From Streptococcus mitis (GTDB lineage: Bacteria; Bacillota; Bacilli; Lactobacillales; Streptococcaceae), in NCBI RefSeq assembly GCF_000722695.1, contig NZ_JPFU01000013.1, positions 744,001 through 808,000 on the forward strand: 64,000 nucleotides of DNA, read 5' to 3'. The notes under the pieces are model-generated. The model was not told the DNA's origin. It did no database searches and was given only the letters and a program-made list of their open reading frames with translations. Shown here piece after piece: positions 1 through 10,100 of this stretch. A program made the position numbers and the translations under genes. The stretch's first letter is position 1. Each line of letters opens with the position of its first letter.

Positions 1-1378
1 CTGAAGAACCTAACACAACCCCTGAACCCGTGTTCAAATCACGTTTTCGATCTAGTGTAATGATATTGTTTGATAACTGATTTTGACCATAGTAGCGAGC
101 GAGTGAGCTTTCAGACTTCAAGTCCACGTTGGTAAAAGGAACTTGCGTAGCAATATTAGCTGTTGTCATCTTTCTCATGAAATTCTTCTTCACATTCAAG
201 AAGCACTCTCCAATAGGTAGAATCGTATTCAAAGCCTCTTCTTGATAATAATAAAGATCATCAAACTCTACCCCTAATTTACGGCCCGCACGCTTAATCT
301 TTTGTTCATTACGTTGTAATTCCTCTTGGCTCTCTGCCTTAAAATACACTGCAATCAAACCAGAGAAGATTTTCTGATCATACTCAGTAATCTCGTCTCG
401 CCACTTCTTGGTAGCTTCTGAGATTTCTTGGTCACGACCAGCAACCACCGCATCATCAAAGATACCAGATTGAGCCGCCTTGCGTTTAGAACGAAGTTTC
501 CCAATTTCAGCATCCATTTCTGCATCGTCAATCTTCTCTAAGATTTCAACATTCTCATAAGGTTCTGCATGGATAGTAATAGCTAGTTCAAATCCTAGTG
601 TTGTTAAATCCCGAATAAGCCGATCAGACATCCAGTTAGGATAGCGGTGGGCATAAAGTACCTTGACCCAGCTATCATCTATAATCATGCGTTTTTCTTG
701 AAATTCAATCCTGTTTGGCGCAATAAATGATTTAGTAGATAAACCTGTCAAAGCAATTTCTTTGTAATCAAAATTAACATAGGGATTACCTCGTAGTAGC
801 TCAGAAAAGACTTTTAGGCGATCCAAACCATTCATATCCCTAAAAGTAATATCAGATTCCTGGAACTGAGTCCCTAGGGAAACTCCAATATCTTGTAGGA
901 TCAACTGCGCCTGTTTTCGATCATCAGCGTTCGTTGAAATGGTCACATACTTATGTACCTCGAAGTTGTTAGCATGTGTTGTAAATCGCTCCTTGATCAT
1001 CTCGTTCAATTCTTCACGATAGTCATCGTAGCCATCATTTGTTTCTTCAAACAAGATATTCTGCAAGGAGTTATCCGATACTCGACGGTTAATGACTAGG
1101 AGTTGGTAGTTACTGCCCTCATCCAGTGAATTTAGAGCGTCCATCGTTGTATCGATGATACTCTCTTTTTCATCTTGTTGAGCTGTAGAGTAAGAAGCAT
1201 CCCCCAACATAAAGCTACGAGAATACTTCTCACGTGCAATGTGCATTAATCCATCTTCATGTAGATGTGTGTAATTGATCGTATTTTGCGTCGTAGGTTT
1301 CATCTGACGACGCAAGCGCTCAATTCTTTTCTTTTCTGCGTTTTCTAGTTTTTCTCTTTTGCTTTTGAATAAACTCAT
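1..1378 (-). CDS. VirB4/PrgJ-like conjugation ATPase (3' end outside window)
   Basis: The reading frame is open from an ATG at 1378 to the window edge (about 459 codons seen). It encodes the N-terminal part of a VirB4/TraE-type ATPase that powers a type IV secretion system. The last codons read LNTGSGVVLGSS, which is the run-in to a Walker A P-loop, so the window cuts the gene in its nucleotide-binding motif. The residues before it fit the VirB4 N-terminal domain (SWVKVLYAHRYPNWMSDRL, then a long helical stretch). The start lies inside the end of the PrgI gene (59 bp overlap), as in pCF10 prgI-prgJ. The family call is strong. The name PrgJ rests on gene order. Confidence 0.88.
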   Translation of the reverse strand, partial: MSLFKSKREKLENAEKKRIERLRRQMKPTTQNTINYTHLHEDGLMHIAREKYSRSFMLGDASYSTAQQDEKESIIDTTMDALNSLDEGSNYQLLVINRRVSDNSLQNILFEETNDGYDDYREELNEMIKERFTTHANNFEVHKYVTISTNADDRKQAQLILQDIGVSLGTQFQESDITFRDMNGLDRLKVFSELLRGNPYVNFDYKEIALTGLSTKSFIAPNRIEFQEKRMIIDDSWVKVLYAHRYPNWMSDRLIRDLTTLGFELAITIHAEPYENVEILEKIDDAEMDAEIGKLRSKRKAAQSGIFDDAVVAGRDQEISEATKKWRDEITEYDQKIFSGLIAVYFKAESQEELQRNEQKIKRAGRKLGVEFDDLYYYQEEALNTILPIGECFLNVKKNFMRKMTTANIATQVPFTNVDLKSESSLARYYGQNQLSNNIITLDRKRDLNTGSGVVLGSS

Positions 1379-1694
1379 CTTTCGTATACATTCCTACCTT
1401 TCCAAATTCTGTCTCATAGGTTCTTTGTTGGATTCGGAAAAAGAAATTGATTTTTTCTTTAATCCGCATTCTTTTTGTCATGCCTGTACCGTACATTGCA
1501 CCAGGAACGACAAATAGAGCATCCCACAGATAAATGTACCAATCAGGCAAACCAAAGAAGTATATAGCAATTGTCCCTGAGACAGCTATTATCAAACACA
1601 CGTATAGAACAAGCATTCTAGTAGTTAGACCAAATAGAATTGGCTTGTCCTCGTTTTCAAATTCTCTTAAAAATTCTGATCCAATTTTTTTCAA
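1320..1694 (-). CDS. PrgI-family (VirB3-like) T4SS membrane protein
   Basis: This is a 124-residue protein with two hydrophobic segments near residues 22-45 and 50-68, followed by a basic cytoplasmic tail rich in Lys/Arg. Size, topology and position directly before the VirB4-like ATPase match the PrgI/VirB3 family, which anchors the ATPase at the membrane in Gram-positive conjugation systems. Translation starts at TTG: a GGAAGG sequence sits seven bases upstream, and no ATG is better placed. The gene end overlaps the ATPase start by 59 bp, which implies translational coupling. A terminator-like hairpin lies just upstream (1711-1737). Confidence 0.8.
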   Translation of the reverse strand: MKKIGSEFLREFENEDKPILFGLTTRMLVLYVCLIIAVSGTIAIYFFGLPDWYIYLWDALFVVPGAMYGTGMTKRMRIKEKINFFFRIQQRTYETEFGKVGMYTKDEFIQKQKRKTRKRRKEKN

Positions 1695-1710
1695 TTAGTT
1701 TCCTTCCCAT

Positions 1711-1737
1711 CAAAAAAACAGTTCCTCTAGAACTGTT
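1711..1737 (-). terminator. Intrinsic terminator inside the T4SS operon
   Basis: On the minus strand AACAGTT and AACTGTT pair around a seven-base loop, and the second arm runs into seven T residues. It lies between the GNAT-like gene and prgI, so it would reduce transcription into prgI/virB4 from upstream. Confidence 0.7.
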
Positions 1738-1750
1738 AGTGTTATGTCAG

Positions 1751-2359
1751 TTATTTATCACGTTCCTTTACAAGCATAGCTACAGGAATCTCATCAAGCG
1801 AAATTCTTCCATCTGTGATAGAAAAACCAAATTTTTGGTACAAATGATCTCAACGTTGATGATTTACCTTGTCTACTTCGTCTACAAAAGACAACTTTCC
1901 AACAATTTTAGTCTTTACTCCAAATAATTGACTAATATGAAGAAGAGATTCCCTTAATAATAGACTGCCATATCCTCTATTAGGATCTCTTATAAGAAAA
2001 TCCCTTATTACCAATTGTTTAAATAATCCATCATGATTACCATAGAGGGCTTGAAGTTGTAACTGATGAGCGTATTTAGTCTTTCCTTGACCATCATCCA
2101 AGCTAAAATAAAGCATCTCAACCTGTTTTTTATAATTTAGGTTATAGCGCACCGTGATAATAATACGTCTATTCTGAATAGTCTTACTAAAAAGAATCAT
2201 TCTTTCACTATAATTCGATTCTTCAATTCTTGGCAAATCTCTATTAAGAATGCTTAACTGTTTCTTTAACAATTTGATTTCATTCTCATAACCCCTCAGT
2301 ATCGAATAGACTTCTGTTAGCCGCTTTTTGTTCCTGAAAATAGCGTTCAAAGTTTTCAT
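1751..2359 (-). pseudogene. GNAT-like acetyltransferase gene with in-frame TGA
   Basis: The frame from 2359 encodes a coiled-coil-like N-terminus (residues ~15-45), then a GNAT-like core with motif A (RDPNRGYGSLLL), where acetyl-CoA would bind. It stops at TGA (1850-1852) after VDKVNHQR. The same frame then continues for 32 codons to TAA at 1751, reading DHLYQKFGFSITDGRISLDE. LYQKFGF is the typical C-terminal strand of a GNAT fold, so the TGA is probably a nonsense mutation (CGA or TGG to TGA) that removes the last strand. The start is uncertain: an ATG at 2359 directly follows AAGGAG, and a TTG three codons in has better spacing. Substrate is unknown. Confidence 0.72.
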
Positions 2360-2783
2360 CTCCTTTGAAGACCATTTTACCACGAGCCATATATTTAATC
2401 CACTGTTCCAAACGGTAAACATACTCTGTTTGACTGATACTATCGGCTATAACACAGTGCTTTATATCTTCCTGAAGAAGGGTAAGAATTCTCATGCCAT
2501 AAAAAGCATCTTGCTTAGCTTCTGCGTAGCCCCAAGCATAAATATATAGTTCATCACCGTAACTACTCATCCGAACAGCACGAGGAATCTCAGATATCTT
2601 AACTTTACCATCCAATATCCACTCCAATAAAGGCTCCGATAATAATTCATGTTCATAGGCAAACCAAGAAAGACGTGTTATTTCTTGTTCAAGAGAAGTT
2701 ATTTTATCCTTTAACTCTCTTGTCCCATGTTGCTTTTGTAAATTATTAAATTGTTTATTTCCTATCTCTTTTAACGTTTCCAT
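2286..2783 (-). CDS. Uncharacterised ICE protein with N-terminal coiled coil
   Basis: This 165-residue soluble protein is not one I recognise. Residues ~5-40 look like a coiled coil (NLQKQHGTRELKDKITSLEQ), followed by a mixed alpha/beta part containing YGDELYIYAWGYAEAKQDA. The start is supported by GAGGTG seven bases before the ATG. Its end overlaps the start of the downstream GNAT-like frame, so the two are probably translationally coupled. It sits between the VirB6-like and PrgI genes, a position with no counterpart in pCF10, so it may be cargo or a regulator of transfer. Confidence 0.7.
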   Translation of the reverse strand: METLKEIGNKQFNNLQKQHGTRELKDKITSLEQEITRLSWFAYEHELLSEPLLEWILDGKVKISEIPRAVRMSSYGDELYIYAWGYAEAKQDAFYGMRILTLLQEDIKHCVIADSISQTEYVYRLEQWIKYMARGKMVFKGDENFERYFQEQKAANRSLFDTEGL

Positions 2784-2789
2784 CGATAG

Positions 2790-2867
2790 TCACCTCTTTC
2801 TATAGAAAACATCCACACGATTCTCTATACATAGTTCACATCGGACAATCCTAATTTCTCTAGACAT
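2790..2867 (-). CDS. 25-residue Cys-pair micropeptide
   Basis: A 26-codon frame starts at an ATG eight bases after AGGAG and ends at a TGA that overlaps the Shine-Dalgarno sequence of the next gene. The product begins MSREIRIVRCELC, a basic peptide with a Cys-x-x-Cys pair that could bind a metal. It starts three bases after the stop codon of the VirB6-like gene, so the spacing looks like a real operon member. It is short enough that chance cannot be excluded, and no function is proposed. Confidence 0.5.
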   Translation of the reverse strand: MSREIRIVRCELCIENRVDVFYRKR

Positions 2868-2870
2868 GGA

Positions 2871-3620
2871 TTACACTCCTAAAAGCTGCTTGGCTTTTCG
2901 ACTAGATCCAACCATTACAAAGATATAGATTACTCCTTTGGCAATTGAAGCAAATGCTGTTCCCCAAGTACCATTGTCTGCAGTCGTAACCTTGAGAAGA
3001 TCTGTTGCCACAATCGAATCGTATACAACAGAAACAATAATTAGGATGACACCAATAAGGGCAGAGGCCGCAAAGTATTTCAGGAAGTTAATCGTAACAG
3101 ATCGCAACGAATCCATCATAAAGAAGGCTGCTAACAATGGAGCTATGGCTTTAAGCATATATAAATCCAAGTAACGTAAGAAAACAATAATCCCTAGAAT
3201 AATGTTAGAAACTTTACCGACAATAAAACCAACAAATCCAATAATTTGTTTTTCAAACCAACCTTTTCCACCAGAAATATTAGAATCAATGGTTGTTTTA
3301 ACGGTAGGTGTTACATGAGCAATCACTTTCACAACAATATTAAGTAATTCCAGAATGGCATCACAAATTTGAGATGAAGCAGAAATCATTATGAAAGCAA
3401 ATAAATACTTCATCAAGGCCTCTAGCCAAATCTTCTGTGTTAATGAACCTCCTCGCGACTTGACCATTTGTAACCATGATGCCATTTCAAACCAGAAAAA
3501 AAGACCTAAAAGGATATACCCAATAGGTCTGACTGCATCAGCCATTATATTTACAGCTTGGTTTGTCGCAGAGCTGTAACTGGAAAGAGAACTAGTTAGC
3601 TCTCTAATATCTAAATTCAT
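2871..3620 (-). CDS. VirB6/TrbL-like T4SS channel protein (PrgH position)
   Basis: This 249-residue polytopic membrane protein has about six hydrophobic segments (residues ~28-48, 70-85, 120-150, 155-175, 180-205, 225-243). Gln/Gly-rich loops and a central LRYLDLYMLKAIAPLLAAFF segment resemble VirB6/TrbL proteins, which form the inner-membrane DNA channel. AGGAG stands six bases before the ATG. It sits between the VirB2-like small protein and PrgI, the place held by prgH in pCF10. The call rests on topology, size and order rather than on a decisive motif. Confidence 0.78.
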   Translation of the reverse strand: MNLDIRELTSSLSSYSSATNQAVNIMADAVRPIGYILLGLFFWFEMASWLQMVKSRGGSLTQKIWLEALMKYLFAFIMISASSQICDAILELLNIVVKVIAHVTPTVKTTIDSNISGGKGWFEKQIIGFVGFIVGKVSNIILGIIVFLRYLDLYMLKAIAPLLAAFFMMDSLRSVTINFLKYFAASALIGVILIIVSVVYDSIVATDLLKVTTADNGTWGTAFASIAKGVIYIFVMVGSSRKAKQLLGV

Positions 3621-3629
3621 AGGCTACTC

Positions 3630-3857
3630 CTAAAATTTTATCAGATTTAGTGCTGCAATAATTGCGGCCGCAATCCCTGAAGAAGCGACAGATAAATAGA
3701 CACCATTAGTCATAGAATCTGCCCCATCATCTTGCCTTTGCTTATCTTTATTCTTTCTTCCTTGGATATAGTCAATTGTACCATTCCAGATCCAAATAAG
3801 ACCTAAAACTGTTCCAACACCGCCTAGACCAGCAAAAATTTTTGTAAGAATTTCCAT
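3630..3857 (-). CDS. Small VirB2/Maff2-like membrane protein
   Basis: This 75-residue protein has two transmembrane helices (~5-25 and ~52-72) joined by a charged loop (RKNKDKQRQDDGAD). That is the topology of VirB2/TrbC pilin-like or Maff2-type small proteins of Gram-positive conjugation operons. It has no signal peptidase site that I can see. An AGAGGT sequence precedes the ATG. It lies nine bases upstream of the VirB6-like gene in the same operon and probably forms part of the transfer channel. Confidence 0.62.
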   Translation of the reverse strand: MEILTKIFAGLGGVGTVLGLIWIWNGTIDYIQGRKNKDKQRQDDGADSMTNGVYLSVASSGIAAAIIAALNLIKF

Positions 3858-3937
3858 TTGTTTTACCTCTTTTAATTTCTTTTTTTATAACAAAAGGCAC
3901 TGCAGAGATTTCTACAGTGCCAAACACAATACTATTT

Positions 3938-4357
3938 TTATAATTCATCAAATTCTTCACGATAAATCGTCCGAACAGTAGCTACTAGAAGAGTAAGTAC
4001 AATCATTATCGGAACTTCAATATTTGGATATGGGAAGAAACTAACAGCCCCCTTGGGAGCTTCAAATATTTGACCGTCAGTCATCCATGGTTCAGGGGAC
4101 CACCCCATAATATTAGAATAGTACCATCCAAGAATAGCTGATAAAAATTTTTCACTGGATTCTTTAAAAAAATAGTGTACACAACCTAACAACGCAAGTA
4201 ACACAAGTGTCAGACATATCTTTCCTATAATCCAGAATAAAAACATACCGACAGCTGATTTCACAACATTAATACACCAAAGAATGATATAAAAGGGAGC
4301 TGTAAAAATCCTAATAAAAGCTACCCATAACCAGGAAAAATCACTCCCAAATTTCAT
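3938..4357 (-). CDS. T4SS-operon membrane protein of unknown function
   Basis: The chosen start is the ATG at 4357, preceded by GGAGGGG at good spacing; an earlier in-frame start at 4375 has no such site. The 139-residue product has hydrophobic segments near residues 8-35, 38-65 and 113-130. Between them an exposed loop is rich in Trp, Pro and Tyr (YYSNIMGWSPEPWMTDG). It is the first gene of the transfer operon after the surface-protein genes, the position of prgD/E-type genes in pCF10. I do not recognise a family. Confidence 0.7.
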   Translation of the reverse strand: MKFGSDFSWLWVAFIRIFTAPFYIILWCINVVKSAVGMFLFWIIGKICLTLVLLALLGCVHYFFKESSEKFLSAILGWYYSNIMGWSPEPWMTDGQIFEAPKGAVSFFPYPNIEVPIMIVLTLLVATVRTIYREEFDEL

Positions 4358-4445
4358 AACTCTACCCCTCCACAATCTACCGTAATTATAGCATAAATCG
4401 ACAACCTTAACAATATTTTTTATATTGTTTTTACATTATATTTTA

Positions 4446-7178
4446 CTACTTTTTCTTTAACTTCCTATAGATTATTACAGAGATTCCTAATGCTATTCCA
4501 ATGATTCCTGTCAAAGTCAAGAAATTGGATAAACTAGTTCCCGTATTAGGTAATACTTTTTCAGCTTGGGTGCCTACTTCAATAATTTCATTTACAGGAT
4601 CTACTTTTTCAAGACTCGGTTTGTTTTCTTTTACCTCTCCAGTATCTGGATTAAGATAATAAGTTGTCGTAATTGTTTCTCTACCTTTAACACCGGCTTG
4701 AACAATTTTTTCTTCACCTTTCTTTAAATCTTTATTTTCTCGTTTTTCAGTTTTAAATTCTGTTTCCCTAATTTCAACTTTGGGCTTAATCCCTACTGAA
4801 ATAACTTCGTCTACCGGTTCAGTTTTTTCAACCTTTGGTTCATTTGCGGTCACTTCTCCTGTTTCAGAATTAAAACTATAGGTAATCGTGGTTGTTTCAT
4901 GACCTTTGCTACCTTTTGTAACAACTGTCTTCTTACCTGCTTCTGACTCTTTATCCTCAACATATGTTGTTTTATAATCCAACTCTTTAGTTGTGACAAC
5001 AGGCTTTGTTCCCACAGAAATAACTTCGTCTACAGATTCAGTTTTTTCAACCTTTGGTTCATTTGCGGTTGCTTCTCCTGTTTCAGAATTAAAACTATAG
5101 GTAATCGTGCTTGTTTCATGACCTTTACTACCTTTTGTAACAACTGTCTTTTTACCTGCTTCTGACTCTTTGTCTTCAACATATTTTGTTTTATAATCCA
5201 AATCTTTAGTTGTGACAACAGGCTTTGTTCCCACAGAAATAACTTCGTCTACAGATTCAGTTTTTTCAACCTTTGGTTCATTTGCGGTCACTTCTCCCGT
5301 TTCAGAATTAAAGCTATGAGTAACAGTGCTTGTTTCATGACCTTTGCTACCTTTTGTAACAACTGTCTTTTTACCTGCTTCTGAGTCCTTATCCTCAACA
5401 TATGTTGTTTTGTAATCTAGTTCCTTAGCCGCAACAGCTGATTTGCTGCCTCTAGCTACTACTTTATCAACAGCTTCTTTGAGGACTTCCTCTTTTATAG
5501 ATGGTTCATCTTTCGTTCGAACTCCTTTTTGAGTTACATAGGTTTTAGTAGTTCTTTTAACCCCTAGAACACCTTCAGTTAGAATTTTTTCTTGTCCAAA
5601 CTCTAATTCAGGATCCTCTGTATAAACAGTCTTAAAAGCTATATCAGACTCTGAAACATCCACATCTTGCCCTTTTGTACCTTTTGCAATTACTTTATCA
5701 ACGGCTTTTTTAAGGATTTTCTCTGTGACAGCTGGATCCCCTACACGTTTGCCTGATTGAGTAACATAAGTCTTTGTTATTTCTTTTTGACCTACAGTGC
5801 CTTCAGTTACAACTTTGGTCTGTCCAATTTCTAACTCAGGATCCTCTGTATAAGTTGTGTTAAAAGGAATGTCTTCTGTCTTCACCTCAACGTCTGATCC
5901 TTTAGTTCCTCTAAGAACAATGCGATCAACTTTAGGTTTTGTAATAGTAGTTGAAATAACCTTACCATCTTTTAGAGAAACCAATTGTGAACCCTCACTA
6001 CCAGCTTGCTTTTCTTTCTCTTGACCAGCAGCCAGCGATGGATCCTCTTCATATTTGGTTTCAAAAGCAATTTTTTCAGGTCTGAGAGTATTGATTTTTT
6101 CATCTACTTTTTTACCATCTACTGTTACAGAACTGCGAATACTACGTTCTACAGACGGTGTACCAGTAAAGGTATAATGAACAGTATAAGAACCATTATC
6201 CAAATCACCTGACCAAGAAACGGTATTATTGGTGATAGTTAGAGGAGTTTTTTGACCATTAGGAGAAACTAGCTCTGCTGATGTTAATGTCAAATCTGCT
6301 TCAGGGATAATAGAGACTGTTCCTTTTTGTTTCACAGAAACTGTCTCTTCTTTGATTTCCTCAACAGCTGTTTTAGCAAACTGAGCATTAATTGCTTTTT
6401 GTCTTTCTGATTCATTCGTAGAGTAACCAGATATAAAAATATTATTATGACCTGCTGCCTTCATAGCTTCAACAGAGTAGCTACTCTCATTGGCATTATA
6501 GGTAACTGTATAGAATGTTTTAGCATGATTTTTTGCCCAATTCGCATATTGAACATCGATTTTTTCATCACCTTGCCACTCATCAGTAAACTGAATTGTC
6601 GAAACATAAGAGTTCTTTTTTCCGCTATAATTATTGTATATTTCTGAAAAATCTTTCCCTATACTATCTCCTGATACATTCCAGCCTTCTGTTTTGAATA
6701 AATCTTTAAACTTATAAGCAGCTGTGTCTCTCGAAAGAAAAGAAAGTTCCTTATTTTCTAATAAATTAATAAGATTTTTCTTATTCATCGGCTTTCCCGA
6801 TGCAATTTCAGACCTTTTAGCTTTATAAGAATCTTTAAAATTCATATCATAACTAAACAACCAAATTTGATCTTCATCAGACATTGTTGAAACCAATGAC
6901 TTCAAATCTGAAAACATTTTAGTGATATTACTGTTATTCGAAGGTGAAAAATCTAACAAAACCAATAAATCCATAGGCTTTATCTTCTTCTCTGTAGTTC
7001 GATTGATTTCTTCTCTAGACTTAGCCGTAAAAGTTAGAGTATTACCATTTACGTTACTATTCTCTTGTGCATAAACCTTTGTGGTCTCTACAAACGGTGT
7101 AACAACTTCAACTAAATTCGCAAATCCTAGAACTGTTAGCCCTAAGATTACACTACAACTCTGTTTCCATTTTCTCAT
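4446..7178 (-). CDS. LPXTG surface protein with VWA domain and G5-like repeats
   Basis: This 910-residue wall-anchored protein has a signal peptide (residues 1-38, ending near VYA). A von Willebrand A domain follows (~65-275) with an intact MIDAS metal site, DFSPS, in LLVLLDFSPSNN. Then come an Ig-like part and about six G5-like repeats; three neighbouring units have an exact 219 bp (73 residue) period. The C-terminus has LPNTG, a hydrophobic helix and KKLKKK, a sortase signal. It starts 11 bp after the antigen I/II gene and precedes the T4SS genes, so it holds the prgC position. A role in mating-pair adhesion is inferred from position and the VWA domain. Confidence 0.88.
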   Translation of the reverse strand: MRKWKQSCSVILGLTVLGFANLVEVVTPFVETTKVYAQENSNVNGNTLTFTAKSREEINRTTEKKIKPMDLLVLLDFSPSNNSNITKMFSDLKSLVSTMSDEDQIWLFSYDMNFKDSYKAKRSEIASGKPMNKKNLINLLENKELSFLSRDTAAYKFKDLFKTEGWNVSGDSIGKDFSEIYNNYSGKKNSYVSTIQFTDEWQGDEKIDVQYANWAKNHAKTFYTVTYNANESSYSVEAMKAAGHNNIFISGYSTNESERQKAINAQFAKTAVEEIKEETVSVKQKGTVSIIPEADLTLTSAELVSPNGQKTPLTITNNTVSWSGDLDNGSYTVHYTFTGTPSVERSIRSSVTVDGKKVDEKINTLRPEKIAFETKYEEDPSLAAGQEKEKQAGSEGSQLVSLKDGKVISTTITKPKVDRIVLRGTKGSDVEVKTEDIPFNTTYTEDPELEIGQTKVVTEGTVGQKEITKTYVTQSGKRVGDPAVTEKILKKAVDKVIAKGTKGQDVDVSESDIAFKTVYTEDPELEFGQEKILTEGVLGVKRTTKTYVTQKGVRTKDEPSIKEEVLKEAVDKVVARGSKSAVAAKELDYKTTYVEDKDSEAGKKTVVTKGSKGHETSTVTHSFNSETGEVTANEPKVEKTESVDEVISVGTKPVVTTKDLDYKTKYVEDKESEAGKKTVVTKGSKGHETSTITYSFNSETGEATANEPKVEKTESVDEVISVGTKPVVTTKELDYKTTYVEDKESEAGKKTVVTKGSKGHETTTITYSFNSETGEVTANEPKVEKTEPVDEVISVGIKPKVEIRETEFKTEKRENKDLKKGEEKIVQAGVKGRETITTTYYLNPDTGEVKENKPSLEKVDPVNEIIEVGTQAEKVLPNTGTSLSNFLTLTGIIGIALGISVIIYRKLKKK

Positions 7179-7189
7179 AATTTTTTAAC

Positions 7190-10100
7190 CTATTCTTCCT
7201 TCTTTTTTCGCATAGATAAAGCTAAAGCGATTGTTCCCATAGCCATTCCAAGAAGAGCTAAATTGTTGGAACTACTCATACCAGTATTAGGCAATTCCAC
7301 TTTTGAAACTTCTTCTTTTGGTTCCTCGGATTTCGGTTCTTCTTTCTTTGGTTTGACTTCTTCTGGAGTATGAGTCACAACTGTATTAGATACAACTTCC
7401 ACACCATTAACCGTATGACGATATGTATTTTCTACTGTTCCTGCTTGAATACGTGTCATTTGTAGGTAAGCTTCTGCTTGAAATACTGAAGTTTCTAAAA
7501 TCGACTTCAAGAAAGCATCATCAAAGCTAATATCTACTTTTCCTTTAGCCTTGTCTACTACCTGACTAGTATACTTAGTTAATTCATCACCAGCTTTAAA
7601 TTTTTGGCCATCACTTGTTTCAAAATCTACAGTCGCAAACACTTGATAAATACCTTGATACTCATCATGTGTTTCATCATAATCATCGCTAAACTTGTAC
7701 TCAAACAACTGCTCCGAGCGATCCTTTGGTATCAGGGAACCAACTAATTTATAATTAAATGTTTGATTTAACTTAAGCTCTTTTCCATCCAAACTTTCTT
7801 TGCTTAAATGGTCAATCACTACATCTTTCTTAGGTTCAATCTTCGGAACATTATTGACTACAGTTTCAGTAACATAAGCCATACCAAAATCAACCTGATA
7901 AGCTGTATTCTCATACTTACCACCTGTTTGACCCAATTCCTTCTTAACAGTCATTGGATTGGTAATGGTCAGAACTTCTCCAGTTTGCACGTAGGTCTTG
8001 TAGAACTCTTCTGGATTCTCTGCCTCGAATACTTGAATCGCTCCTTTCGGAGTGAAATTACTAGACTTCAGGGCTTCTTGGACACCTGATGGTGCCTTAT
8101 CCAGACTCTCATAAAGAGCCATTTTCAAACCTTTAACTACTTGCCCTTTAGAATCCGTCACTTGTACACTGTCTTGATTGATCGTAACAGCTTCTTCTGG
8201 GTAATCATCAACGATATAGAACCCTTTGCCAATACGGTCTTTATCTGCTTCAATGCCCTTGTATTGGCTATAATCTGCCGTTACCTTGTAGTAGTTGACA
8301 GATCCTGCCAAGACCTGTTTTCCATCGATGTTCACGCCTGCTTTATTCAGATTCTTCTTGGTAGGTTTCGCAGTAGGAACATTATTTACGACTGTTTCCG
8401 TGATATAAGCTGAACCAAAATCAAGCTGATAGGCTGTATTCTCATACTTACCACCTGTTTGACCCAATTCTTTCTTAACAGTCATTGGGTTGGTAATGGT
8501 CAAAACTTCTCCAGCTTGCACGTAGGTCTTGTAGAACTCTTCTGGATTCTCTGCCTCGAATACTTGAATCGCTCCTTTCGGAGTAAAATTGCTAGACTTC
8601 AGAGCTTCTTGTACGCCTGATGGTGCCTTATCTAGACTCTCATAAAGAGCCATTTTCAAACCTTTAACTACTTGCCCTTTAGAATCCGTCACTTGTACAC
8701 CATCTTGATTAATGGTAACAGCTTCTTCTGGATAATCATCAACGATATAGAACCCTTTACCAATACGATCTTTATCTGCTTCAATGCCCTTGTATTGGCT
8801 ATAATCTGCCGTCACCTTGTAGTAGTTGACAGAGCCTGCCAAGACCTGTTTCCCATCGATGTTCACGCCTGCTTTATTCAAATTCTTCTTGATTGGTTTC
8901 GCAGTAGGAACATTATTAACGACTGTTTCCGTGATATAAGCTGAACCAAAATCAAGCTGATAGGCTGTATTCTCATACTTACCACCTGTTTTGCCTAATT
9001 CTTTCTTAACAGTCATTGGATTGGTAATGGTCAGAACTTCTCCAGTTTGCACGTAGGTCTTGTAGAACTCCTCTGGATTCTCTGCCTCGAATACTTGAAT
9101 CGCTCCTTTAGGAGTGAAATTGCTGGACTTCAAGGCTTCTTGGACGCCTGATGGTGCCTTATCTAGACTCTCATAAAGAGCCATTTTCAAACCTTTAACT
9201 ACTTGCCCTTTAGAATCCGTCACTTGTACACCATCTTGATTGATGGTAACAGATTCTTCTGGGTAATCATCAACGATATAGAACCCTTTGGCAATACGGT
9301 CTTTATCTGCTTCAATACCCTTGTATTGACTATAATCTGCCGTTACCTTGTAGTAGTTGACAGAGCCTGCTAAGACCTGTTTCCCATCAATGTTCACGCC
9401 TGCTTTATTCAAATTCTTCTTGGTTGGTTTCGCAGTAGGAACATTATTAACGACTGTTTCTGTTTGATAACCGTTACCAAAATCAACTTGATAAGCTGTA
9501 TTTTCAAATGATTTCCCTGTATTTCGCAGTTCTTTCTTGGTTACCATTGGATCAATAATTGTAACCGATTTTCCTGATTTAATATACTGGTTAAAATAGG
9601 CTTCTGGATCATCCACTAAAAATACTTGGAAAGCACCCTTAGGCTTAATTTCAGAACTAGCAAGAAAAGCTTTTACCTTATCATTATCAACGGCATCTAT
9701 AGAATCATACTGATACACTGAGATACCAGCAACTTCTTGTCCTTCGCTGTCAATATAACGAATATCCGATTGATTAATCGTAACAGCCTCTTCTGGGTAA
9801 TCATCAATCGCTCCGAATCCTTTTAAAATAGTAGATGAATCTGCCTTCATCCCCTTATATTGATCATAATCCAAGGTAATATGGTAGTAGTTTGTCGAAC
9901 CAGCTAGAACTGGTTTACCATCAATGATAACTTTATCCTTATTGTAATTATGTTTAAGAGGTTGAATTAAATTATTATTCGGATTGTTAGGATCATTCGG
10001 TTTACCAGGTGTTGAAACCTGAACAATGTTTGAATAACTTTCGTACTTATTATTAATTTTTAATTGGAAGTTATTCTTATAGGTTGCACCATCATTCGTT

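Noticed and set aside
1640..1927. 95-codon + strand frame over the GNAT-like gene end
   Set aside because: It is antisense to the clear GNAT C-terminal sequence and crosses a terminator; no coding signals.
7840..9960. Long direct repeats considered as a CRISPR or IS array
   Set aside because: The units are in-frame protein domains without spacers or terminal inverted repeats.
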